From positions 370,591-434,590 of the forward strand of contig NZ_PYWB01000002.1 in the NCBI RefSeq assembly GCF_003056345.1: a DNA stretch of 64,000 nt, given 5' to 3'. This DNA is from Devosia submarina (GTDB lineage Bacteria; Pseudomonadota; Alphaproteobacteria; Rhizobiales; Devosiaceae). Of this stretch, positions 23,996 through 34,411 are shown piece after piece. Both the position numbers and the translations under genes were made by a program. Under the pieces are notes generated by a model. That model had not been told where the DNA came from. It did no database searches and was given only the letters and a program-made list of their open reading frames with translations. Positions within the stretch are counted from its first letter, which is position 1. The number at the start of each line of letters is the position of its first letter.

Positions 23996-24973
23996 ATGAA
24001 GAAACTCGTATCCCTTGCCGCGGGCGTGCTGCTTGCAGGCCTGCCCTTCGCCGGCAGCGCTTTTGCGCAGGATTATCCCACAAAGCCGATCACCGTAGTT
24101 GTGCCCTTTGCAGCCGGGGGTCCAACTGATACCGTGGCGCGTCTGGTTGCCGAGGTGATGAGCCAGGATCTGGGGCAGCAGGTCGTGGTGCAGAACGTGG
24201 GCGGCGCCGGTGGCACGCTTGGCGCCGGCCAGGTCGCGACAGCCTCAAATGATGGCTATACGCTGTTGCTACACCATATCGGCATGTCGACCGCGCCAAC
24301 GCTTTATCGCTCCCTGCCCTATGACCCGACGGCCGATTTCGAGCCTGTTGGCCTTATCACCGCCGTGCCCATGACCCTGGTTGCCAAAAAGGATTTCGAG
24401 CCCAACACGCTTGAAGAACTGGTGGCTTATGTGAAGGCCAACGGCGAAAACATCACCTATGCCCATGCCGGCATCGGGTCCGCCAGCCAGTTGTGCGGCA
24501 TGTTGTTCATGGATGCCTTGGACACGCAGATGACCACGGTTCCCTATCAGGGTTCGGGCCCGGCCATGACGGACATCATAGGCGGACAAATCGACTTCAT
24601 CTGCGACCAGACCACCAATACGACATCGCAGATTCAGGCAGGTGAAGTGAAAGCCTATGCCGTCACCTCGCCTGAGCGCCTCGGCAATCTGCCAGATTTG
24701 CCAACCACTGCCGAAAGCGGGCTCGAGCTCGAAATTGGTGTTTGGCACGGGCTTTATGCGCCGGCCGGCACGGACGCGGCCATTGTGGAACGGCTTGAAG
24801 CGGCCTTGAAGACCGCTCTTGCAAACGAAACCGTTGTCAGCCGCTTTGCGGAACTGGGCACGGTTCCGGTCAGCGAGGAAGAAGCAACGCCAGAAGCCTT
24901 GGCCGAAACACTTTCGAGCCAGATCGAGCTGTGGCGCGGCGTGATCGAAGAGGCCGGCGTTTACGCCGACTAG
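23996..24973 (+). CDS. tctC: TctC/Bug-type periplasmic solute-binding protein
   Basis: A 325-residue extracytoplasmic receptor of the tripartite tricarboxylate transporter family. Signal peptide MKKLVSLAAGVLLAGLPF...AFAQ, then YPTKPITVVVPFAAGGPTDT (the Bug-family N-terminus), PYQGSGPAMTDIIGGQIDF and the closing helices. The ATG at 23996 has GGGAGGA upstream. It is the first gene behind the sigma-54 promoter; tctB and tctA follow. Bug proteins bind carboxylates such as citrate, but ligand specificity cannot be read from sequence. Confidence 0.92.
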   Translation: MKKLVSLAAGVLLAGLPFAGSAFAQDYPTKPITVVVPFAAGGPTDTVARLVAEVMSQDLGQQVVVQNVGGAGGTLGAGQVATASNDGYTLLLHHIGMSTAPTLYRSLPYDPTADFEPVGLITAVPMTLVAKKDFEPNTLEELVAYVKANGENITYAHAGIGSASQLCGMLFMDALDTQMTTVPYQGSGPAMTDIIGGQIDFICDQTTNTTSQIQAGEVKAYAVTSPERLGNLPDLPTTAESGLELEIGVWHGLYAPAGTDAAIVERLEAALKTALANETVVSRFAELGTVPVSEEEATPEALAETLSSQIELWRGVIEEAGVYAD

Positions 24974-24998
24974 TCCCGCCTGCTGCGCAATCATTCTC

Positions 24999-25028
24999 GC
25001 CTCCCACGGTTTTCCAGCCGCGGGAGGC
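24999..25028 (+). terminator. Stem-loop between tctC and tctB
   Basis: GCCTCCCACGG pairs with CCGCGGGAGGC (one G-C/T mismatch position) around an 8-base loop, 26 bases after the tctC stop and without a T tract. Such hairpins often allow higher levels of the binding protein than of the downstream membrane subunits by partial termination or 3'-end protection; that role is inferred here. Confidence 0.55.
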
Positions 25029-25099
25029 TCTCGGCGTGCTTCCACAGGCCGGGGCGAGATGAGCCGACTACACCACCAATCACAGCGAAAGGGGCGCCC

Positions 25100-25564
25100 G
25101 TGGCCGTTTCGAAATTTGAGACCAAGGATCTGGTTTCCGGCTGCATCTTTGTGGCAGCGGGGGCGTATTTCGCGCTTGAATCGCTGACCTATGAGATCGG
25201 GACGGCCTTCCGCATGGGGCCGGGCTTCATGCCGCTCATGCTGGGTACAGCCCTGTCGCTTCTGGGCCTCGCGATTGCCGCCAATGGCTGGAACAAGCCG
25301 GACAGCGAAGAGGCGCCAGTTTGGCCCTGGCGCGGCTTGATCCTGATCATCGGCGTTATCGTTTTCTTTGGTGCAACGATCCGGGGCCTTGGCTTCGTGC
25401 CGGTTGTCCTGGTGTCGAGCTTTGTGGCGGCCATGTCCAGCCGGCTCAATTCACCCGTTTTTGCAGCCATGCTCGCCGTCACCCTGACCGTGATGTGCAC
25501 GCTGATCTTTGTTGTCGGGCTAGGCATGAGCGTGCCGTGGTTTGGCCCCTGGCTGCCATTGTAG
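25100..25564 (+). CDS. tctB: TctB small membrane subunit of the TTT transporter
   Basis: A 154-residue inner-membrane protein with four hydrophobic segments, the usual size and topology for TctB. The motif GTAFRMGPGFMPLMLG after the first segment is typical of the family. It starts with GTG, preceded by GAAAGGGG. Between tctC and tctA, it completes the tripartite carboxylate transporter, in which its exact mechanical role is unclear. Confidence 0.9.
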   Translation: MAVSKFETKDLVSGCIFVAAGAYFALESLTYEIGTAFRMGPGFMPLMLGTALSLLGLAIAANGWNKPDSEEAPVWPWRGLILIIGVIVFFGATIRGLGFVPVVLVSSFVAAMSSRLNSPVFAAMLAVTLTVMCTLIFVVGLGMSVPWFGPWLPL

Positions 25565-25573
25565 GAACCCATC

Positions 25574-27079
25574 ATGGATATCATTGCTTCGCTTGGCCTT
25601 GGGTTCTCCGTCGCGCTCGACCCGACCAACATCCTTTACTGCTTTATCGGCGTGCTGCTGGGCACGGTGGTTGGGTGCCTTCCAGGCATCGGGCCAACGG
25701 CAACTATTGCCATGTTGCTGCCCATCACCTTTTCCCTCTCGCCTGCCGGGGCGCTGATCATGCTCGCGGGCATTTATTACGGCGCGCAATATGGCGGCTC
25801 GACCACGGCGATCCTGATCAATCTGCCAGGGGAAAGCTCGTCGGCGGTGACCGCAATCGATGGCTACCAGATGGCCAAAAGAGGACGGGCAGGCCCGGCA
25901 CTCGCCACCGCAGCCCTGGGCTCGTTCTTTGCCGGCACGGTCGCAACGTTGCTGCTGGCGTTTTTCGCTCCGCCCCTTGCCCGAGCGGCGCTTAATTTCG
26001 GGGCGCCGGAGTATTTCGCGCTGATCGTTCTTGGCCTGCTGGTCTCGATTGCCCTGGCGCATGGGTCCATCCTCAAGGCGCTGGCCATGATCGTGCTGGG
26101 CCTGCTGCTCGGCATGGTGGGACAGGATATCTATACCGGCCAGCCACGCTTTACCCTCGGGTTTCGCGAGCTCTATTCGGGGCTTAACTTCGTGTCAGTC
26201 GCCGTAGGCGTATTCGGCGTCGCCGAGATCCTGCGCAATCTGGAGAACGAAAAAGAACGTGACGTGATGGTGAAAGCCGTCAAGAATTTGTGGCTCTCCA
26301 AGGACGACATCAGGCGCATCGTGGCTCCGGTGCTACGTGGTACGGCACTGGGATCGTTGCTCGGTGTTCTTCCCGGCGGCGGGCACATTTTGAGTTCGTT
26401 TGCGTCTTATTCAGCCGAAAAGCGCTTGAGCAAGACGCCCGAGGAGTTCGGCCAGGGCGCCATTGAGGGGGTGGCGGGTCCGGAATCGGCCAACAATGCC
26501 GCGGCGCAAACCTCGTTTATTCCCCTTTTGACGCTCGGCATTCCTGCCCATCCCGTCATGGCGCTGATGGTGGGCGCGTTTATCCTTCAGGGCATTACGC
26601 CTGGCCCCAATGTCATCAACGATCAGCCGGCGCTGTTCTGGGGCATTATTGCCTCGATGTGGGTGGGTAATGTTCTTTTGGTTTTGCTCAATCTGCCGCT
26701 GATCGGGCTCTGGGTGAAGATGCTCTCCATCCCCTATCGGGCGCTGTTTCCGGCCATTGTGCTGTTTGCCTGTATTGGATGCTATTCCATCAACCAGAAC
26801 ATCTTCGATGTTTATGCGATCGGGGTTTTCGGTGTTCTTGGATATGTGCTGATCCGCTTCGGCTGCGAGCCGGCGCCACTCCTTCTTGGCTTTGTCCTTG
26901 GGCCGCTTTTGGAGGAGCATCTGCGGCGAGCAATGATCATCTCGCGCGGTGATCCGTCGGTGTTCGTGACCCGGCCCATTTCGGCGACCCTGCTGGCGCT
27001 TGCGCTGGCAGCAGTGATCATTGCTGTGCTGCCCGGCATCCGCCGCAAGCGCAAGGAAGTGTTTGTGGAGGAGGACTGA
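25574..27079 (+). CDS. tctA: TctA large membrane subunit of the TTT transporter
   Basis: A 501-residue polytopic permease, about eleven or twelve membrane segments, the transport channel of the tripartite tricarboxylate transporter. Family motifs visible: [20 protein letters not shown] near the N-terminus, [20 protein letters not shown], and the second-half counterpart [13 protein letters not shown]...[20 protein letters not shown]. The length is standard. It is the last gene of tctCBA; its ATG follows nine bases after the tctB stop. Confidence 0.94.
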   Translation: MDIIASLGLGFSVALDPTNILYCFIGVLLGTVVGCLPGIGPTATIAMLLPITFSLSPAGALIMLAGIYYGAQYGGSTTAILINLPGESSSAVTAIDGYQMAKRGRAGPALATAALGSFFAGTVATLLLAFFAPPLARAALNFGAPEYFALIVLGLLVSIALAHGSILKALAMIVLGLLLGMVGQDIYTGQPRFTLGFRELYSGLNFVSVAVGVFGVAEILRNLENEKERDVMVKAVKNLWLSKDDIRRIVAPVLRGTALGSLLGVLPGGGHILSSFASYSAEKRLSKTPEEFGQGAIEGVAGPESANNAAAQTSFIPLLTLGIPAHPVMALMVGAFILQGITPGPNVINDQPALFWGIIASMWVGNVLLVLLNLPLIGLWVKMLSIPYRALFPAIVLFACIGCYSINQNIFDVYAIGVFGVLGYVLIRFGCEPAPLLLGFVLGPLLEEHLRRAMIISRGDPSVFVTRPISATLLALALAAVIIAVLPGIRRKRKEVFVEED

Positions 27080-27113
27080 TCCTTCTCTATGCCGGTTTGG
27101 ATGAGATCCTACG

Positions 27114-27458
27114 TTACTGGCGCAGGATCTTGCTCATGGGACGGCCCTTGGCGAGTTCGTCTACCAGCTTGTCGAGGTAACGGATTTCGCGCATCGTATC
27201 TTCCGCGATCTCCTCGATGCGAACACCGCAGATCACCCCCTTGATCTCCCTGCGCGCTGGGTTGAGGCGAGGCGCCTTGCTGAAGAAATCCTCGAAATTG
27301 GTTTGCCGATCCAGCTCGCTTTGGAGCGCTGCGGAATCATAGCCTGTGAGCCAGCCAATGATCTGGTCGACCTCCTCTTTGGTTCGGCCCTTGCGCTCCG
27401 CCTTGGCGACATAATGCGGGTAAACGCTGGCGACGCTGGTGGTGTAGATCCGGTGCAT
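27114..27458 (-). CDS. DUF2200 family protein
   Basis: A 114-residue cytoplasmic protein beginning [20 protein letters not shown] with the segments [20 protein letters not shown] and [20 protein letters not shown], which I recall as the DUF2200 pattern. GGAGGAG precedes the ATG at 27458; a longer upstream frame lacks such a signal. It resembles the DUF1801/YdhG-like group of small proteins loosely. The biochemical role is unknown. It is convergent with tctA and divergent from the metalloprotease gene. Confidence 0.8.
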   Translation of the reverse strand: MHRIYTTSVASVYPHYVAKAERKGRTKEEVDQIIGWLTGYDSAALQSELDRQTNFEDFFSKAPRLNPARREIKGVICGVRIEEIAEDTMREIRYLDKLVDELAKGRPMSKILRQ

Positions 27459-27598
27459 GATCGCTCCTCCACTGCAATGCTTGCCAGCCATGAAGCTAGC
27501 CCAAGCGCACCTCGCAGCCTAGCGCATAGGTATTTCGCCCGAAATTGACTCCAAGCACGTCCCGGCAGCCTAGTTAACCGGCAGCTTGCGAGGGCCAT

Positions 27599-28957
27599 AT
27601 GCCGTTTGTTCGTGACCACACCGCACTCTTTTCGTCCGCATGGACCTGGAACCAGCCCGTCAATGGCGCGATAACCGCCCGGCCCGTGTTCCTCACCTAT
27701 TCCTTTGCCGACGAGCGGCCGCCGCGCAATGACGGGATCGCTTACGACGATCCTGATTATTTCCGGACGCTTGATGGAGGTGAGCGCGCGCTGTTCCGGC
27801 AGGCGCTCGATGCCTGGGCTGAGGTCAGTGGGATAACTTTTCTTGAGGCGCCTTCGGGCATGGGGAACATCGAGGTCGGCGTTTATGACCTTGATGATTT
27901 TACCGCTGGGCAAGGCAGCTATCCGTTCTCCATGTTCTTCCAGGACGTGAATGGCTACCATCTCTACTCCCCCGGTGATGGGTATAATGGCATTTGGCTC
28001 GACAAGGATGGTGGTGTGGATCTCCATGTCATGCTGCATGAGATCGGCCATAGGCTTGGGCTGGAGCATCCGCATGATGGCAGCGAGCCACAATTGGCAC
28101 CGGATCTAGACACCGGCGCCAACACGGTGATGACCTATAATGGCTCGCCCACTGAACTGGGCGTTTTCGATATCCGAGCCATCCAGGCGCTTTATGGCTC
28201 TCCGACTTCCGACGGCACCCAAGTGTCGAGTTGGCACTGGGATGCGAGCAGTTTCACCCTGACCCAGCGCGGCACGTCGCGCGCGGAGCCGCTGATCGGC
28301 ACGGGTGCGCACGACATAATCTATGGCCTGGGTGGAGCGGACGTTGTGATTGCCGATAGCGGCAATGACCGGATCTACATCAGCGGGCAGAAATTTGCGG
28401 TGGCTGGTGGCACGGGGTTCGACATCCTGGATGTGGATTTCGGCCGGGGCGCTATCCGCTCGGTCATGGGGAGCGGGGACAATCGGTATCTGCTGGGTGC
28501 CTCCAACAATCCCAATGACATGCATATGACCGAGATCGAGCGTGTCGAGTTTATCGACTGGACCTTGGCATTCGATGTCGATGGATTTGCTGGACAGGCC
28601 TACCGGCTTTACCAGGCGGCTTTTGACCGCGCGCCTGATGTGGAAGGGCTGGGCTATTGGATCCGCGAGCTCGATGCGGGCTTGGGCGATCTGGCGTGGA
28701 TGGCCAACAATTTCATTATATCGGAGGAGTTCCGCGACACTTATGGATCGCCCTCCACGGTGTCGAACCAGGCGTTTCTCGACCTGCTCTATGGCAATGT
28801 CCTTGACCGCGCGCCCGACGCGCAGGGGTATAGCTATTGGATGGCGGAACTCGAGCGCGGCTTCGGGCGCGAGCGCGTGCTGGCGAGCTTTTCGGAAAGT
28901 GTTGAAAACCAGGGCAATGTGTCAGCCCAGATCTCCGACGGCATCTGGTACGTTTGA
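27599..28957 (+). CDS. Serralysin-like RTX metalloprotease with DUF4214 repeats
   Basis: A 452-residue secreted-type protein. The catalytic zinc motif HEIGHRLGLEHPH and the Met-turn VMTYN identify a metzincin of the serralysin group (residues about 140-185). A short RTX-like region follows (GTGAHDIIYGLGGADVVIAD), then two DUF4214-type units (AFDRAPDVEGLGYWIRELD and VLDRAPDAQGYSYWMAELE). There is no N-terminal signal peptide, as expected for type I secretion; no secretion genes are nearby. Compared with classical serralysins the RTX block is short and the DUF4214 pair replaces much of the C-terminal roll. Confidence 0.85.
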   Translation: MPFVRDHTALFSSAWTWNQPVNGAITARPVFLTYSFADERPPRNDGIAYDDPDYFRTLDGGERALFRQALDAWAEVSGITFLEAPSGMGNIEVGVYDLDDFTAGQGSYPFSMFFQDVNGYHLYSPGDGYNGIWLDKDGGVDLHVMLHEIGHRLGLEHPHDGSEPQLAPDLDTGANTVMTYNGSPTELGVFDIRAIQALYGSPTSDGTQVSSWHWDASSFTLTQRGTSRAEPLIGTGAHDIIYGLGGADVVIADSGNDRIYISGQKFAVAGGTGFDILDVDFGRGAIRSVMGSGDNRYLLGASNNPNDMHMTEIERVEFIDWTLAFDVDGFAGQAYRLYQAAFDRAPDVEGLGYWIRELDAGLGDLAWMANNFIISEEFRDTYGSPSTVSNQAFLDLLYGNVLDRAPDAQGYSYWMAELERGFGRERVLASFSESVENQGNVSAQISDGIWYV

Positions 28958-28979
28958 ACCGGGCGCCATGGCGCCCGGT
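28958..28979. terminator. Bidirectional stem-loop between metalloprotease and pckA
   Basis: ACCGGGCGCC and GGCGCCCGGT form a perfect 22-base palindrome exactly filling the gap between the two convergent stop codons. It has no long T tract on either side but its stability and position suggest a shared terminator. Confidence 0.65.
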
Positions 28980-28981
28980 GC

Positions 28982-30574
28982 TTATTCCGCGGCTTGGGCA
29001 AAGTGTGGGCCGGGTGCCGCATTAGCCAGGGTGCCGAACTTTTCGAAATTGGCGCGAAAGAGGGCAGCAAGGTGGAGGGCCTGCCGGTCATAGGCCTCAG
29101 GGTCACGCCAGGTCTGGCGCGGGGTAAGGAGCTTGTCGTCCACCCCTTGCAGGCTCAACGGCACGCTAAAGCCGAAGAGTTCATCGGTGCGCATGGGGGC
29201 ATCATTCAGTTCTCCATCAAGGGCGGCGCTCAGCAGGCGCCTTGTGGAGGCGATGTCGATGCGTTTGCCAACGCCATAGCCGCCCCCGGTCCAGCCGGTA
29301 TTGAGCAGCCAGGTTTCGGCACCAGTCTCTTGCAGTTTTTGGGCCAGCATTTGGCCATAGACGCTTGGGTGCAGCGGCATGAATGGGGCGCCGAAGCAGG
29401 CGGAAAAGGTTGCCTGCGGCTCGGTTACGCCGCGCTCGGTGCCGGCGATCTTTGCGGTGTATCCCGAAAGAAAATGATAGACGGCCTGTTCGGGCGTGAG
29501 CCGGGCGAGTGGCGGTAGAACACCAAAGGCGTCGGCCGTGAGGAAGATGACTGTTTTAGGGGTGCCGCCGATGCTGCCCGGAGCAATGGCGGGCAGAACA
29601 TGGAGCGGATAAGCGGCGCGAGTGTTTTCGGTTAGCGAAACGTCGTCGAACATAGGCATCTTGCCATCGTCCAGAACCACGTTCTCCAGCACGGTTCCAA
29701 ATCTTTGGGTCGCGGCAAAGATTTCGGGTTCAGCTTGTGCGTTCAGTTTGACGGTTTTTGCGTAGCAACCGCCTTCGAGGTTGAAGACGCCGCCCGGACC
29801 CCAGCCATGCTCATCATCGCCGATCAAGGGGCGTGCCGGATCATTGGACAGCGTCGTCTTGCCCGTGCCTGATAGGCCAAAGAACAGGGATGCCGCGCCA
29901 TCCTGGCCCAGATTGGCCGAGCAATGCATTGGCAAAATGCCCTGGGCCGGTGCATGGAAGTTGAAGACGGAAAACACCGATTTCTTGATCTCGCCCGCGT
30001 AGAGCGTGCCGGCAATGACAACGATGTTGCGGCTCATATCCAGTGCGATGACTGTTTCGGTGCGGCTGCCGTGCCGCTGGGGATCGGCCTTGAACTGGGG
30101 CGCGTGCACAATGGTAAGGAGCGTGGGATTACTGCCCCGGGATATTCCCTCCCCCGGCCGGATCAGAAGATTGCGGATGAAGAGGGCATGCCAGGCGCTG
30201 GGGGTAAGGACGGTGACCCCGTATTGATGAGCGAGGTCAGCGCCGGCCAGCAGGTCCTGGCGGAACAGGGGGCCGCTTTCCAAAGCCTTTGCCGCATCGG
30301 CCAGAAGAAGATCGAACTGTTTCGGCGCAAGAGCCGAGCAATTGTCCCACCACACCTTGTTCTCGGTCAGTGCGTCACGCACGATGAACTTGTCCTTGGG
30401 CGAGCGGCCGGTAAACGCCCCGGTTCGTACCGAAAGGGCGCCGTATGCTGTGAGTTCGGATTCATCCGCCTTTAGAGATCGGGCGACAAGCGCCGGCGCT
30501 GTCTCGTTAAGCGAAAGCGAGGCAGCCCTTGCACATAATTCTTCCCGGAAGGCCTGGTGATCGAACGCATTCAT
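28982..30574 (-). CDS. pckA: Phosphoenolpyruvate carboxykinase (ATP)
   Basis: A 530-residue enzyme that converts oxaloacetate and ATP to phosphoenolpyruvate, the entry to gluconeogenesis. The kinase P-loop [11 protein letters not shown] and metal-binding [11 protein letters not shown] are visible, as are [12 protein letters not shown] near the N-terminus and [14 protein letters not shown]. The ATG at 30574 is preceded by GCGGAG; an upstream in-frame extension is not needed. It is divergent from chvI, an arrangement known in rhizobia, where ChvI-type regulators influence pckA. Confidence 0.96.
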   Translation of the reverse strand: MNAFDHQAFREELCARAASLSLNETAPALVARSLKADESELTAYGALSVRTGAFTGRSPKDKFIVRDALTENKVWWDNCSALAPKQFDLLLADAAKALESGPLFRQDLLAGADLAHQYGVTVLTPSAWHALFIRNLLIRPGEGISRGSNPTLLTIVHAPQFKADPQRHGSRTETVIALDMSRNIVVIAGTLYAGEIKKSVFSVFNFHAPAQGILPMHCSANLGQDGAASLFFGLSGTGKTTLSNDPARPLIGDDEHGWGPGGVFNLEGGCYAKTVKLNAQAEPEIFAATQRFGTVLENVVLDDGKMPMFDDVSLTENTRAAYPLHVLPAIAPGSIGGTPKTVIFLTADAFGVLPPLARLTPEQAVYHFLSGYTAKIAGTERGVTEPQATFSACFGAPFMPLHPSVYGQMLAQKLQETGAETWLLNTGWTGGGYGVGKRIDIASTRRLLSAALDGELNDAPMRTDELFGFSVPLSLQGVDDKLLTPRQTWRDPEAYDRQALHLAALFRANFEKFGTLANAAPGPHFAQAAE

Positions 30575-30833
30575 GGGGCAAGCTCCGCCTGTTGCTGCAG
30601 CCATGACGGGCTGCCGATGGGCGGCAAACTTGGCGCCGCTGATGGCGCGCGGCTATCAGGAAATCGGTCTTACGACAGAAGTTGCATGCAGCGGGGGAAC
30701 AAGCTGGGTCGCCCGTTGTTCTCCCCTCTGCCCTTGGCTGTGCCTTATTTAATGCGTATTTGTCGCTTGCAAGCAGGCGCCCAGCTCAAGCTGGCCCGCG
30801 TTTCGATGCGTTTTATAACAAGAAAGGCAGCTC

Positions 30834-31550
30834 ATGCCCAAAATCGCCCTCGTAGATGACGACCGCAATATTCTGACATCCGTGTCGCTGACACTGGAAG
30901 CCGAAGGATATCAGGTCGCCACTTACACCGATGGCGCTTCTGGCCTTGAAGGCCTGACCAGCGACAAACCGGACCTTGCCATTCTCGACATCAAGATGCC
31001 GCGCATGGACGGCATGGAATTGCTGCGCCGCCTCCGGCAAAAATCCGATGTTCCCGTGATTTTCCTGACGTCTAAGGACGAGGAAATCGATGAACTGTTT
31101 GGCCTCAAGATGGGCGCCGACGACTTTATCACCAAGCCGTTCAGCCAGCGCCTGCTGGTGGAGCGTGTCAAGGCGATCCTGCGCCGTTCGGCACCGCGCG
31201 ACCCTTCCGCGCCTGCCGGTGCAACGGGGGAACCCCAGCCCGGCAAGGCGCTCATCGAGCGCGGCTCGCTTGTGATGGACGAAGAGCGCCACACTTGCAC
31301 CTGGAAAGGGCAGCGTGTCACCCTCACTGTCACCGAATTCCTGATCCTGCAGGCCCTCGCCTTGCGCCCCGGCGTAGTCAAGTCGCGCAATGCCCTGATG
31401 GATGCAGCGTATGACGACCAGGTCTATGTGGATGACCGCACCATCGACTCCCACATCAAGCGGCTGCGCAAGAAGTTCAAGGCTACAGATGATGATTTCG
31501 AGATGATCGAAACGCTTTACGGCGTCGGTTATCGCTTCAAGGAACAATAG
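30834..31550 (+). CDS. chvI: ChvI/ExoS-system response regulator
   Basis: A 238-residue OmpR-family regulator: receiver domain with phospho-acceptor Asp in [13 protein letters not shown], conserved Thr/Lys ([14 protein letters not shown]), and a C-terminal winged helix (residues about 140-235) ending [13 protein letters not shown]. It is encoded seven bases before chvG. The chvI-chvG pair controls envelope, acid and exopolysaccharide responses in Hyphomicrobiales. An AAAGGCAG site precedes the ATG. Confidence 0.95.
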   Translation: MPKIALVDDDRNILTSVSLTLEAEGYQVATYTDGASGLEGLTSDKPDLAILDIKMPRMDGMELLRRLRQKSDVPVIFLTSKDEEIDELFGLKMGADDFITKPFSQRLLVERVKAILRRSAPRDPSAPAGATGEPQPGKALIERGSLVMDEERHTCTWKGQRVTLTVTEFLILQALALRPGVVKSRNALMDAAYDDQVYVDDRTIDSHIKRLRKKFKATDDDFEMIETLYGVGYRFKEQ

Positions 31551-31557
31551 AAAACCA

Positions 31558-33366
31558 GTGACCATTACGGATCCCGAGCGGGAGCAGAAAGGCGACGCAT
31601 CTGGGGAGTGGCAGAAGCCCGGGAGGAAAGCTCCGCCCAAGGCAATGCGGCAACGGCGCCGCCGCCGGCAGATGCTGACGAAGCCCTTTTACCGGGTGGT
31701 CGAGGCGATCAATCGCTTCCTCGACCTGACGATATTTTCCAGCCTCACCAAGCGCATCATTGTGCTGAACCTGGCTGGCTTGCTGGTTCTGGTGGTCGGC
31801 ATTTTGTATCTCAACCAGTGGCGCGCTGGCCTGATCGAGGCGCGCGTGCAATCACTGCGCGTGCAGGGAGAAATCATCGCCGCTGCTGTGGCGGCTTCCG
31901 CAACGGTGGATAGCGATGTGATCTCGGTCAATCCTGATCGCCTTCTCCAGTTGCAGGGGGACGGCACAGTATCCCCCCTGTCCTACTACGATCCGAGCCT
32001 CGAGTTTCCGATTAATCCTGAACGCGTGGCCCCTTTGCTGCGCAACCTGATTACCCCAACCCGCACCCGTGCCCGCATCTATGACCAGGGCGGGCTATTG
32101 ATCCTTGATAGCGACAACATCTATGCCCGCGGCGAAGTCATGCGGCAGATGATCGAGACCAAGCAGCAGGACAGCTTCTTTCTGTGGGATTGGTGGAACG
32201 CTGTTTTGAGCTGGGTGCCGGGTGACAATTTCCCGCCTTACCAGGAATATGGCGTGGATGAAGGCAATCGCTATCCCGAAGTTGCCTCGGCGCTTTCCGG
32301 GGCGGCGGCTGATTTCGTGCGGGTGGATGGGCAGGGCAGGCTCGTGGTCTCTGTGGCCGTGCCGGTGCAGCGTGTCCGATCGGTCGTGGGTGCCATCCTC
32401 TTGTCCACCGCACCGGGGGATATCGACGCCATTGTTTCCCAAGAACGCTGGGGCATTTTGCGTATCGCCTTGATCGCTGCCGTGGTGCAGATCGCGCTGT
32501 CGCTGGCCCTGGCCGGAACCATTGCCGGCCCTATGCGCCGCCTGTCGGAGGCTGCCGAGCGCGTCCAGACTGCGGGCAATGCTCGTGCGGAAATCCCGGA
32601 CTTTACCGACCGGCAGGACGAGATCGGCCATCTTTCGGGTGCCTTCCGCCGCATGACCGATAATCTCTATAACCGGATCGAAGCCATTGAGCGCTTTGCC
32701 GCCGATGTGGCGCATGAGCTCAAGAACCCGCTGACCTCGCTTCGCAGTGCCGTCGAAACCTTGCCCCTGGCCAAGCGCGCTGAGGACCGGGAGCGGCTCA
32801 ACGACATCATCCAGCATGATGTGCGCCGGCTTGACCGGCTGATCACCGATATTTCCTCGGCCAGCCGCCTTGATGCCGAACTGGCGCGCGAGAGTGCCGA
32901 GCGCGTCGATGTTGAAAAGCTCGCAGAAACCATGGTGTCCATCCAGAAGGACATCGCTGCGGGCCGGGGCGTGCGCGTGCAACTGGAGAAGCGGAGCGGG
33001 AAAGGTCCGGCCATCATCATGGGCCATGAGAGCCGCCTGGCGCAGGTGCTCGCCAATCTTATCGACAATGCCGTCTCGTTCTCCCCTGCCAATGGCACGG
33101 TCAAGGTGGCTCTTGCGACCGATCCGGAGCACATCACGGTGACCGTGACCGATGAAGGTCCGGGGATCACTGGTGATTTCGGCAAGATCTTCCAGCGCTT
33201 CTACACCGACCGCCCGGAAACCGAGAGTTTCGGCGATCATTCGGGGCTGGGCCTGTCGATATCCAAGCAGATCGTTGACGCGCACAAAGGAACGATCAAG
33301 GCACACAATCGCGATGACCGGAGCGGCGCGGTGTTCACCGTTGTGTTGCCACGGGCGCGGAAATAA
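31558..33366 (+). CDS. chvG: ChvG/ExoS-type sensor histidine kinase
   Basis: A 602-residue membrane kinase. A cytoplasmic basic N-terminus, first membrane segment (about residues 63-85), periplasmic domain of about 220 residues, second membrane segment (about 300-322), HAMP, H-box FAADVAHELKNPLTSL, N-box VLANLIDNAVSF, G1 DEGPGI and G2 GLGLSISKQIVDAHKG. The start is GTG at 31558, seven bases after the chvI stop; a shorter start at the ATG preceding RQRRRRRQ is possible. It is followed at nine bases by hprK. Confidence 0.94.
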   Translation: MTITDPEREQKGDASGEWQKPGRKAPPKAMRQRRRRRQMLTKPFYRVVEAINRFLDLTIFSSLTKRIIVLNLAGLLVLVVGILYLNQWRAGLIEARVQSLRVQGEIIAAAVAASATVDSDVISVNPDRLLQLQGDGTVSPLSYYDPSLEFPINPERVAPLLRNLITPTRTRARIYDQGGLLILDSDNIYARGEVMRQMIETKQQDSFFLWDWWNAVLSWVPGDNFPPYQEYGVDEGNRYPEVASALSGAAADFVRVDGQGRLVVSVAVPVQRVRSVVGAILLSTAPGDIDAIVSQERWGILRIALIAAVVQIALSLALAGTIAGPMRRLSEAAERVQTAGNARAEIPDFTDRQDEIGHLSGAFRRMTDNLYNRIEAIERFAADVAHELKNPLTSLRSAVETLPLAKRAEDRERLNDIIQHDVRRLDRLITDISSASRLDAELARESAERVDVEKLAETMVSIQKDIAAGRGVRVQLEKRSGKGPAIIMGHESRLAQVLANLIDNAVSFSPANGTVKVALATDPEHITVTVTDEGPGITGDFGKIFQRFYTDRPETESFGDHSGLGLSISKQIVDAHKGTIKAHNRDDRSGAVFTVVLPRARK

Positions 33367-33375
33367 ACTGCCGCG

Positions 33376-33849
33376 ATGAGCAAGCCGCTTAATGTGCACG
33401 GAACGGGCCTGTTGCTGGGCGACACTGGCGTCCTGCTGCGCGGACCTTCGGGCGCGGGCAAATCGGTGCTGGCGCTGAGCTTGCTGGAGCGCTGGGAAAG
33501 CCGGGGCCACGCGGCATTCCTGGTGGCCGATGACCGGATCGATCTGAGCACTGCCTCGGGCGAGCTTCGCATGCAGGCCAATCCAGACTTGGCGGGCCTT
33601 ATTGAACTGCGTGGCCGTGGGATCGTGCGACGACCGCACCGCAACAACGTCCTCTTGCACCTGGTGATCGACCTTGTGCCCGAACTGGTCCGGATGCTGG
33701 AAGAGGACGCTTTCGCTATCGATCTGGCCGGAGTGACAGTCGCGCGAGCGCCGGTGCCGGCCGCAAACGTGGTCAGCCTCGGCCATCAGATGCTGCTGGT
33801 AGGAGAAGCGATGGCTGGGCTTGACCAGCCGCGACAAAATGGGGCTTGA
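33376..33849 (+). CDS. hprK: HPr kinase/phosphorylase, short alphaproteobacterial form
   Basis: A 157-residue protein holding only the C-terminal catalytic domain of HprK. Walker A GPSGAGKSVLALSLLE and the HprK-type VADDRIDL and GLIELRGRGIVRRP segments are present. It phosphorylates and dephosphorylates HPr on a serine. The N-terminal domain of firmicute HprK is absent, as usual in alphaproteobacteria. It lies between chvG and the PTS proteins, linking the ChvGI system to the regulatory phosphotransfer chain. Confidence 0.92.
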   Translation: MSKPLNVHGTGLLLGDTGVLLRGPSGAGKSVLALSLLERWESRGHAAFLVADDRIDLSTASGELRMQANPDLAGLIELRGRGIVRRPHRNNVLLHLVIDLVPELVRMLEEDAFAIDLAGVTVARAPVPAANVVSLGHQMLLVGEAMAGLDQPRQNGA

Positions 33850-34009
33850 AACCCACACTCATGAGGGCAAGACTGCAGGCCTGCCATTCATTTCGGGCAG
33901 GTTCAGCCTTGCGTAAGGTTCGCAGAGGATAATACGGCGGTTGGGGCATGATGGCCGGAATGACGGCGGGGCAGCAGCACCGCCCGTTTCGGCATGCTGA
34001 GGGATTTGC

Positions 34010-34411
34010 ATGATTGGTCTGGTTTTGGTGACGCATGGCGCGCTTGCCAATGAATTCAAGTCGGCACTGGAGCATGTGGTTGGCCCGCAGGAATATTGCG
34101 AGACCATTGCCATCGGCCCCGACGACAACATGGAAATCCGGCGCAACGATATCCTTGCGGCCGTGGACCGGGCCGATAATGGATCCGGTGTCATTATCCT
34201 CACCGACATGTTTGGCGGCACGCCCTCCAATCTCGCTATTTCTGTGATGCAGAACCGCGCTGTGGAAGTGATCGCGGGCGTTAACCTGCCCATGCTGGTC
34301 AAGCTCGGCCGGGTGCGCAGCGAAATGGAGATCCGCGATGCGGTGAATTTGGCGCAGGAAGCGGGCCGCAAATATATCACCATTGCCAATTCCATCCTTG
34401 GGGCCGGCTGA
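34010..34411 (+). CDS. manX: PTS EIIA-Man-type regulatory protein
   Basis: A 133-residue mannose-family EIIA domain without fused IIB. It begins MIGLVLVTHGALANEF, with the phosphorylatable His at residue 10, and contains VIILTDMFGGTPSNLAISVM, the family core. Alphaproteobacteria carry this protein with HPr and HprK but no sugar permease, so it acts in regulation and not in transport. Its stop overlaps the ptsH start by one base (TGATG). Confidence 0.93.
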   Translation: MIGLVLVTHGALANEFKSALEHVVGPQEYCETIAIGPDDNMEIRRNDILAAVDRADNGSGVIILTDMFGGTPSNLAISVMQNRAVEVIAGVNLPMLVKLGRVRSEMEIRDAVNLAQEAGRKYITIANSILGAG

